NCBI RefSeq assembly: GCF_026015625.1
Contig: NZ_JAPDVG010000001.1
Location: 3,090,501 to 3,154,500 of the forward strand
DNA from: Segatella copri
GTDB lineage: Bacteria; Bacteroidota; Bacteroidia; Bacteroidales; Bacteroidaceae
Direction of reading: 5' to 3'
DNA: 64,000 nucleotides
This document shows positions 16,145 through 22,880 of the stretch, piece by piece. The notes beneath the pieces were generated by a model. That model was given only the letters and a program-made list of their open reading frames with translations. It did not search any database and was not told the DNA's origin. Each line of letters begins with the position of its first letter. Within the stretch, counting starts at the first letter, position 1. Made by a program: the position numbers and the translations under genes.

Positions 16145-16302
16145 CACTTTAAAAAAGTGGCACATGTGCCATAAATTTTAAGTAGAGGCATCTATTCGAG
16201 CCCACACGCATTTGCAGGTGATCCTTTTTTTGCAAAGATACGCTTTTCTTCTGAAAGAAGCAAGGATTTATTGGAAAATGTTTGAGGGTGAAGGAGATAA
16301 AA

Positions 16303-16360
16303 ATAAAAAAGGTGTATCCTCGCTTGCCCGATGTATGGGGCAAGAAGGATACACCTTTTT
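16303..16360 (-). terminator. Terminator of the ART-like gene
   Basis: GGTGTATCC (16311) pairs with GGATACACC (16347), flanked by A and T runs on both sides, with an inner TTGCCC/GGGGCAA stem. The same outer stem is reused at 19973-20015. Confidence 0.85.
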
Positions 16361-16363
16361 ATA

Positions 16364-16984
16364 TTATGGGTTTGGATAATCTTGATTGATACCTCTAGGA
16401 AGAAAATAACCCTTGATGCAATTAGGATTGCAGACACAAATCTGAATATGATTCTTTTCTCTGAATCCTGCATTAGGATATAGTTCCTGTCCTTCCCAAA
16501 ATACTCCTTTTACTGAATCGTATGGATGGGCATTGGCATCCTGATTGTATGTTAAAGCAGTTTGTACAACTGCACAATCCAATTTTCTAATCAATAAATC
16601 TGTAGAATTTCCGATAGATGTATTCTTCGGTAATTCAATCCCTGATTCTTTATAAACAGTAACCATAGACTCATAAGCAGCCTTTAATTCCTGAAGATAT
16701 GTGCTATCTGTTAAGTCAAAACAATACCCCAAGTCTATAATTGCACCAACAACTGCAGGCTCTTTGATTTGTGAGTTCTTTCTTTTGGCTAAATCTTTAG
16801 CCCATTGCCAAGCTCGTTCCTCATTATTTTCCCAAAAATAGATGCCGTTTCCTAACCAGTCATAGTCATTAGTGCTGGAAAGAAGATCGGTCTTACCAGC
16901 AACTACGGCATCAACAACAGACTTGTCGCAGCCATGAAATCCTATTACTAGGTTGGAGCGCCTTGAATATAAAGACTTATCCAT
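16364..16984 (-). CDS. ADP-ribosyltransferase-like protein (candidate toxin), second gene of a two-gene operon
   Basis: This 206-aa protein has no signal peptide. Two features resemble the ART/PARP fold: GFHGCDK near residue 16 (His of the first strand) and DWLGNGIYFWENN near residue 43, close to the PARP G-x-GIYF motif with the conserved Tyr. The third catalytic position, expected in NHIQICVCNPN near the C-terminus, is not the canonical Glu. DUF3990-type and other ART-like bacterial proteins share this look. It starts two bases after the stop of the 47-aa gene (TAATTATG), implying translational coupling. Small protein first, then the ART-like gene, is a layout typical of toxin-antitoxin or immunity pairs, but that role is inferred. 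A strong terminator follows. Confidence 0.6.
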   Translation of the reverse strand: MDKSLYSRRSNLVIGFHGCDKSVVDAVVAGKTDLLSSTNDYDWLGNGIYFWENNEERAWQWAKDLAKRKNSQIKEPAVVGAIIDLGYCFDLTDSTYLQELKAAYESMVTVYKESGIELPKNTSIGNSTDLLIRKLDCAVVQTALTYNQDANAHPYDSVKGVFWEGQELYPNAGFREKNHIQICVCNPNCIKGYFLPRGINQDYPNP

Positions 16985-16986
16985 AA

Positions 16987-17130
16987 TTATCTCAAATGTG
17001 GTGCAACTTCTCCATTAGGTAAAAGAATTCCTGCCCTAATTAAAAAGGCACGTGCTGCTTCTTTACTGGCAGTAGAAGCCTTTCTTGCAGCCTCTAATCT
17101 TTCTTGTCTTTTGCTATCAAATAAATCCAT
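16987..17130 (-). CDS. 47-aa protein, first gene of the ART-like operon
   Basis: The frame MDLFDSKRQERLEAAR... to GEVAPHLR is 47 aa and is too short for usual gene finding. Support: a strong ribosome site AAGGAGGT seven bases before the ATG, unusual in Bacteroidetes; 2-nt spacing to the ART-like gene; and an identical protein at 10354-10497 with a silent change. The sequence is rich in Ala, Arg, Lys and Glu and likely one or two helices; the end RAGILLPNGEVAPHLR may be a short folded tail. Function is not recognised. As the upstream partner of a possible toxin it could neutralise it, or act as its regulator or specificity factor. Confidence 0.75.
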   Translation of the reverse strand: MDLFDSKRQERLEAARKASTASKEAARAFLIRAGILLPNGEVAPHLR

Positions 17131-17168
17131 ATTCTACCTCCTTGTTTTAAAAGTTGAACATTTCTTTT

Positions 17169-17300
17169 GCAAAGATTATGCCAGCGAGTGCAATGAAAGT
17201 TTACTTTCAGATTGCCGAGCGCCGCTAATCTTCTGCAAAGATTATGCCAGCGAGTGCAATGAAAGTTTACTTTCAGATTGCCGAGCGCCGCTAATCTTCT
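17169..17300 (-). repeat. Two 66-bp leader repeats, second locus
   Basis: Two nearly identical 66-bp units carrying the TGAAAGT/ACTTTCA hairpin; same family as 10536-10667. They lie between the -7 box and the 47-aa gene. Confidence 0.85.
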
Positions 17301-17301
17301 G

Positions 17302-17309
17302 CAAAGATA
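17302..17309 (-). promoter_or_regulatory. -7 box of the ART-like operon
   Basis: TATCTTTG on the minus strand directly upstream of the leader repeats. It gives a 5' leader of about 165 nt. Confidence 0.6.
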
Positions 17310-17489
17310 CGCTTTTCTTCTGAAAGATGCAAGGAATTTTGGGAAAATGTTTGAGGATGAGTGAGATAAAAAGAAGAATTAAAACCCCGGGGTCATCACC
17401 AGCATCGAATAATCTGGGAGAGGGCCTTACCGGGACTGCGCTGCAAAGATAATAATTAAAATGGAATATACCAAAGATCTTTTCGAAAA

Positions 17490-17593
17490 ATTACGTCCCG
17501 ACGTAGCTACGTCGGGACGCGTCTGTCGCTACGTCGGGACGTAGGAAACACTACATCGGGACGTAATTTTTGCTGCATCGTGGGAGGCTTTTC
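17490..17593. repeat. 22-bp tandem array, duplicate of array C
   Basis: Same array as 10856-10965 but unit 1 has lost 6 bp; later units start at 17506, 17528, 17550 and 17572, keeping the 22-bp period. Substitutions differ from copy C, so the arrays are evolving separately. Confidence 0.85.
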
Positions 17594-18030
17594 GATAAAA
17601 AGCATAGAAAAACACTAAAAATTGAATAGAAAATAAGCGTTTTTGCTCAATGTTTTCAACCTTTTAGCTCCCATAACGCCTCTAGAACGCCCGAAAATCG
17701 CTGTTTTTTGCAAAACGTGGCAATAGGTGACAATAAGGTGATAATAAAAAAGCCCCTTATTGCCACCCGTTATACTCTTATTATCAGCTACTTATAATAA
17801 GCGTGGCAAATGTTGCAATAAATATGAGAAAACATGTTCCTATGTGTAGAGGATCTTTGTTTCTCAAACATTCCATCAAAAACCGATTTGTATAAATACT
17901 ATTGCCGTCGTTTCTTCTTGGGAAAATGTTTGAGAGAGATAAAAAGAAAATTTTCGACGACATCTATTGTTTGGCCTTTTGATCTACATGCAGTGATTAC
18001 AAAGTCACAATTCATTTATAGTATTTCGGT

Positions 18031-18068
18031 TCAGGGGAGATTGTCCGTGTATAGACAATCTCTCCTGA
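18031..18068. repeat. REP-like palindrome, copy 2
   Basis: TCAGGGGAGATTGTC / GACAATCTCTCCTGA, the same as at 15879-15917. Confidence 0.8.
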
Positions 18069-18107
18069 GCCCATTTATGTCATTTTGGGGGAACGAGAAA
18101 ATGGGAA

Positions 18108-18282
18108 AGTGACGAAAAGTGGTAAAACTACCACTTTTTGCTTGTAAATCATGGTGAAAGCCTTCGTTTGAATCTTTTCAGTGACGAAAAACGGTAAGTT
18201 TACCACTTTTTGATAATAAAGTTGCGCATTCTTAGATATTTTTTGTATCTTTGCAGTGACGAAAAGTGGTAATGTTGCCACT
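18108..18282 (+). repeat. Three direct repeats upstream of the DUF4143 ATPase
   Basis: AGTGACGAAAA followed by an imperfect palindrome ending CCACTTTTTG occurs at 18108, 18180 and 18255 (spacing 72 and 75 bp). The palindrome is best in copy 1 (GTGGTAAAACTACCAC). The third copy begins just after the -7 box, so it would lie at the start of the transcript. Operator-like; copy 1 is also present at about 15956. Confidence 0.75.
18246..18253 (+). promoter_or_regulatory. -7 box of the DUF4143 ATPase gene
   Basis: TATCTTTG, 50 bp before the ATG and immediately before the third AGTGACG repeat. Confidence 0.6.
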
Positions 18283-18303
18283 TTTTGATAATATAGTATA
18301 ATT

Positions 18304-19557
18304 ATGGATATCAAAAGACAACAATATTTAGACCAACTAATCGCAAGCCAAAGGAATGGCTTGATTAAGATTATTACAGGTATCAGAAGATGTGGAAAGT
18401 CATATCTTCTGTTCAAGTTATTTCATGAGTATCTAAATTCGCAAGGGATTTCAGATGACCATATCATAGAGGTTGCCCTCGATGATCGTACCAATAAGGA
18501 ACTGCGTGATCCAGATAATCTGTTGAAATACATCAAGGAGCAGATAACAGACAAAAATCTCTACTACATCATGCTTGATGAGGTACAGATGGTAGATGAG
18601 TTTACGGATGTATTGAATAGCTTGCTGCATATATCAAATGCAGATGTATATGTTACAGGCAGCAACTCGCATTTTCTATCGACGGATGTAGTGACAGAGT
18701 TCCGTGGTAGAGGTGATGAGATACATTTATTTCCATTGTCATTCTCTGAATACTGTGAAGGATATAAAGGGACAACAGACAATGCATGGAAAGATTATTA
18801 TACATACGGAGGGCTTCCTCTTATTTTGACGCTTGATACAGATAAGAAAAAAGAAGATTATCTGAATAACTTGTATAAGAGTGTGTATCTCGTAGATGTG
18901 TTGGAACGACATAAGGTAAAAAACATGGGAGAGTTTGATGAATTGCTGCGAATTATCGCCTCTTCCATTGGTGCTCCATGCAATCCAACGAAGCTTGCCA
19001 ATACATTCAAGAGTGTCAAGAATGTGGTCATTCATCATCAGACGATAAACAAGTATCTAGGTTTTTTAGAAGATGCGTTTCTTGTGGAAAAGTCCATCAG
19101 ATACAATATCAAGGGGAAGAAGTATATCAACACCTTGGCAAAATATTACTTTTCGGATCTTGGAATCAGAAACGCTCTCTTAGGCTTTCGCCAGCAAGAA
19201 GAGACACATATCATGGAGAATATCATATACAATGAATTGCGTACGAGAGGATATCATGTAGATGTGGGTATGGTGGAAGTCAGAGAGCCAGACAAAAGTG
19301 GCAAGTTGATCAGGAAGCAGTTGGAGGTGGATTTTGTGGTGAATCAAGGAAGTCAGCGATATTACATCCAGTCAGCTTTCGCCATGCCAACATTAGAAAA
19401 AGAGGCGCAGGAATCTGCATCACTATTGAGAATCAAGGACTCTTTCAAGAAAATAATCATTGTGAAAGATGATATTAAGCCCAAGAGAAATGAAGATGGC
19501 ATCCTTACAATTGGGCTGAAAGACTTCTTGTTAGACAAAAACAGTTTAAATTATTAA
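18304..19557 (+). CDS. AAA_14/DUF4143 family ATPase
   Basis: This 417-aa protein has the AAA_14 layout: Walker A TGIRRCGKSYLL (near residues 26-37), Walker B YIMLDEVQMV near 94, sensor VYVTGSNSHFLS near 118, then the DUF4143 region (about 205-360) with winged-helix-like TINKYLGFLEDAFLV and the C-terminal nuclease-like LEVDFVV..YYIQSAFAM. The usual ExK of PD-(D/E)XK domains is IQSA here, so the domain may be inactive. These ATPases are abundant in gut Bacteroidales and their function is unknown. Three palindromic repeats precede the gene, and a relic of a different subfamily member lies at 26.5 kb, also behind repeats. Single-gene unit. Confidence 0.88.
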   Translation: MDIKRQQYLDQLIASQRNGLIKIITGIRRCGKSYLLFKLFHEYLNSQGISDDHIIEVALDDRTNKELRDPDNLLKYIKEQITDKNLYYIMLDEVQMVDEFTDVLNSLLHISNADVYVTGSNSHFLSTDVVTEFRGRGDEIHLFPLSFSEYCEGYKGTTDNAWKDYYTYGGLPLILTLDTDKKKEDYLNNLYKSVYLVDVLERHKVKNMGEFDELLRIIASSIGAPCNPTKLANTFKSVKNVVIHHQTINKYLGFLEDAFLVEKSIRYNIKGKKYINTLAKYYFSDLGIRNALLGFRQQEETHIMENIIYNELRTRGYHVDVGMVEVREPDKSGKLIRKQLEVDFVVNQGSQRYYIQSAFAMPTLEKEAQESASLLRIKDSFKKIIIVKDDIKPKRNEDGILTIGLKDFLLDKNSLNY

Positions 19558-19662
19558 TGCTTAAAATATGGAAAAGTGCCATTCTGCAGGGATGAACTAA
19601 TTATAAATACCACATATATTATCTTTCCATTATAACCATATCTCTGCAAAAGAAGGTGGTAC

Positions 19663-19703
19663 ACAAAGTCAGCCGTGAGAAAAATTCTTGCGGCTGATTT
19701 TGT
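19663..19703 (+). terminator. Probable terminator of the DUF4143 ATPase gene
   Basis: ACAAAGTCAGCCG pairs with CGGCTGATTTTGT with an inner AGAA/TTCT pairing. It is about 105 bp past the stop; the T-run is short. Confidence 0.5.
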
Positions 19704-19782
19704 ATTACGATTGTTCTACAGGATAGTCGCAAGAACGAAAGTATATAAATCAAAAAGCGATTATCAGGAATGGAAAGAAAAA

Positions 19783-19827
19783 GGCTCAGGGGAGATTGTC
19801 TGTGGATAAGACAATCTCCCCTGAGCC
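19783..19827. repeat. REP-like palindrome, copy 3 (perfect)
   Basis: GGCTCAGGGGAGATTGTCT and AGACAATCTCCCCTGAGCC form a perfect 19-bp stem with a 7-nt loop. Longer and cleaner than copies 1 and 2. Confidence 0.85.
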
Positions 19828-19964
19828 AGTATTTACCTCAGTTCGGGATAAGAAATGTTGTCATGTATTGAGGATCTTTGTTTCTCAAACATTCCATCAA
19901 AATCCGATAGGTATAAATTCTATTGCCATCGTTTCTTCTTGGGAAAATGTTTGAGAGAGATAAA

Positions 19965-20020
19965 AAGAAAAAGGTGTATCCCTTTGCCCATTGTATTGAG
20001 CAATAAGGATACACCTTAAT
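19965..20020 (-). terminator. Terminator of the SusC/D operon
   Basis: GGTGTATCC (19973) pairs with GGATACACC (20007). It uses the same outer stem as the terminator at 16303-16360, and as there it is preceded by the GAAAATGTTTGAG repeat. Confidence 0.8.
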
Positions 20021-20043
20021 TATATAGTATTTATAATTTCTGA

Positions 20044-20562
20044 TTACTCAGTGAAACCTGAGTGGCGAGTACCAGCGATACGATAAATAGCACCCTTGTC
20101 ATCATCTGTGAATTTGACAGTATAACAAATGCTGTCTACAGGCATACCATGAAGGTTCTTGCCCTGACCATAGAAAACCTGACCTTTGAGGAACTCGATG
20201 TTGCCAGCCCGTGCATCTGAAGGATTGTAAGAGGTGTTTGGTGTTCCTTCAAACTTACCATTGTTATAGTCTGTTACGTTCACCTTCATCTTGACCCCAT
20301 AGAATGCATTATCATCAAGCCACATCTTATCAGCATCATTAGCTGCTGTATTATAAGTGTTAATGTTGATTGTGCCAAGTCTAAATGGATCTTCACTGAG
20401 TACATTGCCTTGTTCATTAACAACATCTACTGTTACATCCCAAAGACCTGCCATTTTCTCAACAGCTGTACCTCCAGCTTTCTCATCTGTCTCAGGATCA
20501 CAAGAAACAAATGTAAAAGTTGCAACCAAGGCAACCATAAACATTGAAATATATTTCTTCAT
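20044..20562 (-). CDS. Surface lipoprotein, lipid-binding/hydrolase-like family
   Basis: This 172-aa protein has a lipoprotein signal peptide with lipobox TFVSC (Cys20). The mature part has AGLWDVTVDVV, DPFRLGTININTYNTAAN and MWLDDNAFYGVKMKVNV, a pattern I associate with the small Bacteroidetes lipid-binding putative hydrolase family (beta-sandwich or lipocalin-like). It is the last gene of the SusC-SusD operon, so an outer-membrane accessory role in binding the imported compound is likely. The true ligand is unknown. Confidence 0.7.
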   Translation of the reverse strand: MKKYISMFMVALVATFTFVSCDPETDEKAGGTAVEKMAGLWDVTVDVVNEQGNVLSEDPFRLGTININTYNTAANDADKMWLDDNAFYGVKMKVNVTDYNNGKFEGTPNTSYNPSDARAGNIEFLKGQVFYGQGKNLHGMPVDSICYTVKFTDDDKGAIYRIAGTRHSGFTE

Positions 20563-20586
20563 AATCTTATACTTTAACTAAAATAT

Positions 20587-21309
20587 TTATTTTTGCAAAG
20601 TAATGAAAAACTCATGGTTGTAATATGAATTTTCATAACTCATTTCATATGAAATTTTACCTGTTGTAGGGTCGTACTTACCATTGGTAATTTCGTCAGC
20701 TCCATTGTCAAAAGCAGAACAATAACTAGATAGCATAACAATACTATTGTCTGCTAACAACTGAATATATCCACTCATATCACAAGCTGTACCATTACCA
20801 AATGTTTGGTTCCATAGACCACCCATAAAGTCGCTTATATAAAAAATACCTGAAGCTTTTTTTGTTATCTTTATTGTATTATTTGCAATAGGATAATTGT
20901 TTTTTATGCCTACGAGATTTACATAAGTATCTGCTGTAGTTTTATAAGTGCCAGAAATATCAGTTGTAATACTTGGGTCACAAACAGCTACAGTTCTTTG
21001 TGTTGATGTCTTATAGCCCTGCTCATTGGTATATGTATAATTGATATTGTATAAACCAGGAGTATTGACATCAACAGTTCCTGATGTTACAATACCAGAG
21101 GTGCAGTCTTCACCACGCAAAACACCCTTACATCCCAGCTCAGTATATGTTGTACCAATAGGAACTTCCACAAATTTAGCACCTTGGATTTCCAAAGTAG
21201 GATAGTATGTAACCTTAGCATCTGTCAGTTCATCATTGTCATCATTACAAGATGTCAGTGCAAATGATGAGAGGCAGAGCATCAAGGTATAAAATAATAT
21301 CTTTTTCAT
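20587..21309 (-). CDS. Lipoprotein with Ig-like and DUF5012-type domains
   Basis: This 240-aa protein has a signal peptide ending ALTSC (lipobox, Cys20). Residues about 35-110 look like a bacterial Ig-like domain (YPTLEIQGAKFVEVPIGT, PGLYNINYTYTNEQGY), and about 115-240 a beta-rich module with ITKKASGIFYISDFMGGLW and a terminal NHEFFITL, as in DUF5012/BT_2262-type proteins that follow SusD in Bacteroidetes. It probably sits on the cell surface beside the SusC/D complex. Gene 3 of 4 in the operon. Confidence 0.72.
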   Translation of the reverse strand: MKKILFYTLMLCLSSFALTSCNDDNDELTDAKVTYYPTLEIQGAKFVEVPIGTTYTELGCKGVLRGEDCTSGIVTSGTVDVNTPGLYNINYTYTNEQGYKTSTQRTVAVCDPSITTDISGTYKTTADTYVNLVGIKNNYPIANNTIKITKKASGIFYISDFMGGLWNQTFGNGTACDMSGYIQLLADNSIVMLSSYCSAFDNGADEITNGKYDPTTGKISYEMSYENSYYNHEFFITLQK

Positions 21310-21363
21310 ATTCTTCTTGTCTTTTGTGAATTAATGAATCTCACTATTCTTTTGTATAGTGAA

Positions 21364-22866
21364 TTATTTTACATCCCAGAATACTGGGTCTGCCAAAGTC
21401 TTGACAGCAGGTGTATTCTTGTTGTACTTGCGGGCATTCTCTGGGTAAGGCATACGCTTGCAGAGATTATTGTTGCCATAATAGTTAAGACCTGGATTGA
21501 TCATATCACCTGCTATGTACTTAGTAGAACCCTCAAATACTTCCTTGGCAGTAGCAGTGGAAAGTGCAGGAACGTCTGTACGACGCTGCTCAGACCATGC
21601 CTCCATATGATTGCGCATAAAGAAGGAAGCCCACTTCTGCATATAGATGAGTTTGAGCTTGTCAGCAGTTGTAGCCTGAGTGTCAAAGTTTACTTTAGCA
21701 CCAGACAAGAAAGTACTCACAGCACTGTCGTCGATTCCGCGAGAAACGAGATCTGCACGAACAGCATTCTCATAATTCACCTTAGCTGCAGCTGCATTGT
21801 TGTTGAAGCGAAGTTCAACCTCTGCCTTCAAGAACTCAGCCTCTGACTGCTGCATGATGTAGATAGGCATTGCAGCAATCGCTCCATATTTAATTTCGCT
21901 TACTTCCTTGTTCTTCCAGTCCTTGCCAGTCCACTCCTTGTAGAGAGTCTTAGCACCAGGAATCTGGCCAACATACTTTCCTGCGGCTTTATTAGCCTCC
22001 ATTGTAGTTGACAAGCGAGGGTCGTTGGTCAAGTTGTAATATGAAACAATAGGGTAAGCTGCGCAGAAATTATTGGTCTTTAAACCGCGAATGGCTGCAT
22101 ACCATGGGTTCCACTGCCCCTCTGCATTACTATATACATTGAATGTGCAATCTTTATTTGGTAACAAGTTCTCTACCACCAATGCCTTAGCCTTGGCAGT
22201 ATAAGAATCTACATCCACACCACCATCTATCAAACGCATGTACATACGCAGACGAAGACCATTAGCAAAACGCTTCCATGCATCCAAAGAACCATTGAAC
22301 ATAGGGTCTGTTACAGAAAGGGTTGTTGTCCCCTCAGGAATAGCAGCCTCAGCCTCATCCATGGCAGCTAAAACCGAAGTATAGACAGTCTTACCATCGT
22401 CCCACTTTGGAGTAGGATTGGCGTTGCCTTGGCACATTTCGGTATAAGGAGCATCGCTACATGCATCTACCATGTATTGCATGCCCAAGGCTGTCATCAC
22501 TTTGCAAGCGAACAGGTCTGCCTTGTTATTTGTCTTGCTCTCTACATCTTTGATATCCATCATGGCACCTGCATAGATGGTGCGATAACAACGGTCGAAC
22601 AATGATGAAGACTCGTCGAAATGAAGCTCAGCCTCATCGTTATACTGGTTAGCCTCAGGGCGCTGTTCGAAATACTGGGCAAAGAAACCAGCATTTGTGA
22701 ACATAGCATCACCAGGCACTGCTGCCAAGGCATTTTCCACAGAAGGGAAAACCAATGTTGGTGTCACGTCACCATTGTTTGGATAGTTTGGGTTGTCATT
22801 GATATCCATGTCGCAGCTCGAAAGCGCCAAGAGGCAAGCTGCGCTATATACTAATATTTTCTTCAT
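21364..22866 (-). CDS. SusD/RagB-like substrate-binding lipoprotein
   Basis: This 500-aa protein has a lipoprotein signal (MKKILVYSAACLLALSSC) and starts DMDINDNPNYPNNG, the hallmark opening of the SusD-like_2 subgroup. An alpha-helical TPR-like body follows, with DACSDAPYTEM, RLRMYMRLIDGG, EAEFLKAEVELR and, near the C-terminus, AWSEQRRTDVPAL. SusD-like lipoproteins cap the SusC barrel and capture ligand outside the cell. Gene 2 of the operon, 14 nt after susC. The SusD-like_2 group is often not linked to glycan-degrading enzymes, and none is in this operon, so the cargo could be a peptide or other compound. Confidence 0.92.
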   Translation of the reverse strand: MKKILVYSAACLLALSSCDMDINDNPNYPNNGDVTPTLVFPSVENALAAVPGDAMFTNAGFFAQYFEQRPEANQYNDEAELHFDESSSLFDRCYRTIYAGAMMDIKDVESKTNNKADLFACKVMTALGMQYMVDACSDAPYTEMCQGNANPTPKWDDGKTVYTSVLAAMDEAEAAIPEGTTTLSVTDPMFNGSLDAWKRFANGLRLRMYMRLIDGGVDVDSYTAKAKALVVENLLPNKDCTFNVYSNAEGQWNPWYAAIRGLKTNNFCAAYPIVSYYNLTNDPRLSTTMEANKAAGKYVGQIPGAKTLYKEWTGKDWKNKEVSEIKYGAIAAMPIYIMQQSEAEFLKAEVELRFNNNAAAAKVNYENAVRADLVSRGIDDSAVSTFLSGAKVNFDTQATTADKLKLIYMQKWASFFMRNHMEAWSEQRRTDVPALSTATAKEVFEGSTKYIAGDMINPGLNYYGNNNLCKRMPYPENARKYNKNTPAVKTLADPVFWDVK

Positions 22867-22880
22867 AATTAGCTTTCTTA

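Larger units (their letters stand above)
15749..16302. other. Gene-free repeat DNA
   Basis: 15771-16006 matches 17932-18150 nearly base for base, including the palindrome at 15879-15917 and the AAAAGTGGTAAAACTACCACTTTT palindrome (read as 12+12) near 15965. From 16007 it is unlike the other copy. A good orphan promoter lies at 16113-16144. No protein gene is supported. Confidence 0.7.
17594..18303. other. Gene-free repeat DNA before the DUF4143 ATPase
   Basis: Contains the empty IS66 target (one CTGTTTTT at about 17700), the GGTGG-type hairpin, the GAAAATGTT site without the ATPase cassette (17932), the REP-like palindrome (18031-18068) and three promoter-proximal direct repeats (18108-18282). 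The 92-codon open frame at 17834-18112 is not considered a gene. Confidence 0.7.
19558..20000. other. Gene-free repeat DNA between convergent units
   Basis: Holds a hairpin (19663-19703), the third REP-like palindrome (19783-19827) and a third copy of the block from TTTCTCAAACATTCC to GGGAAAATGTTTGAG (about 19875-19955), with the cassette site unoccupied. No gene seen. Confidence 0.7.

Noticed and set aside
16151..16222. tRNA remnant (TTCGAGCCC near a palindrome)
   Set aside because: Only a T-loop-like string is present; no cloverleaf arms can be formed.
17834..18112. 92-codon open frame
   Set aside because: Lies wholly in repeat DNA; the corresponding frame in the left copy is disrupted and no ribosome site is seen.
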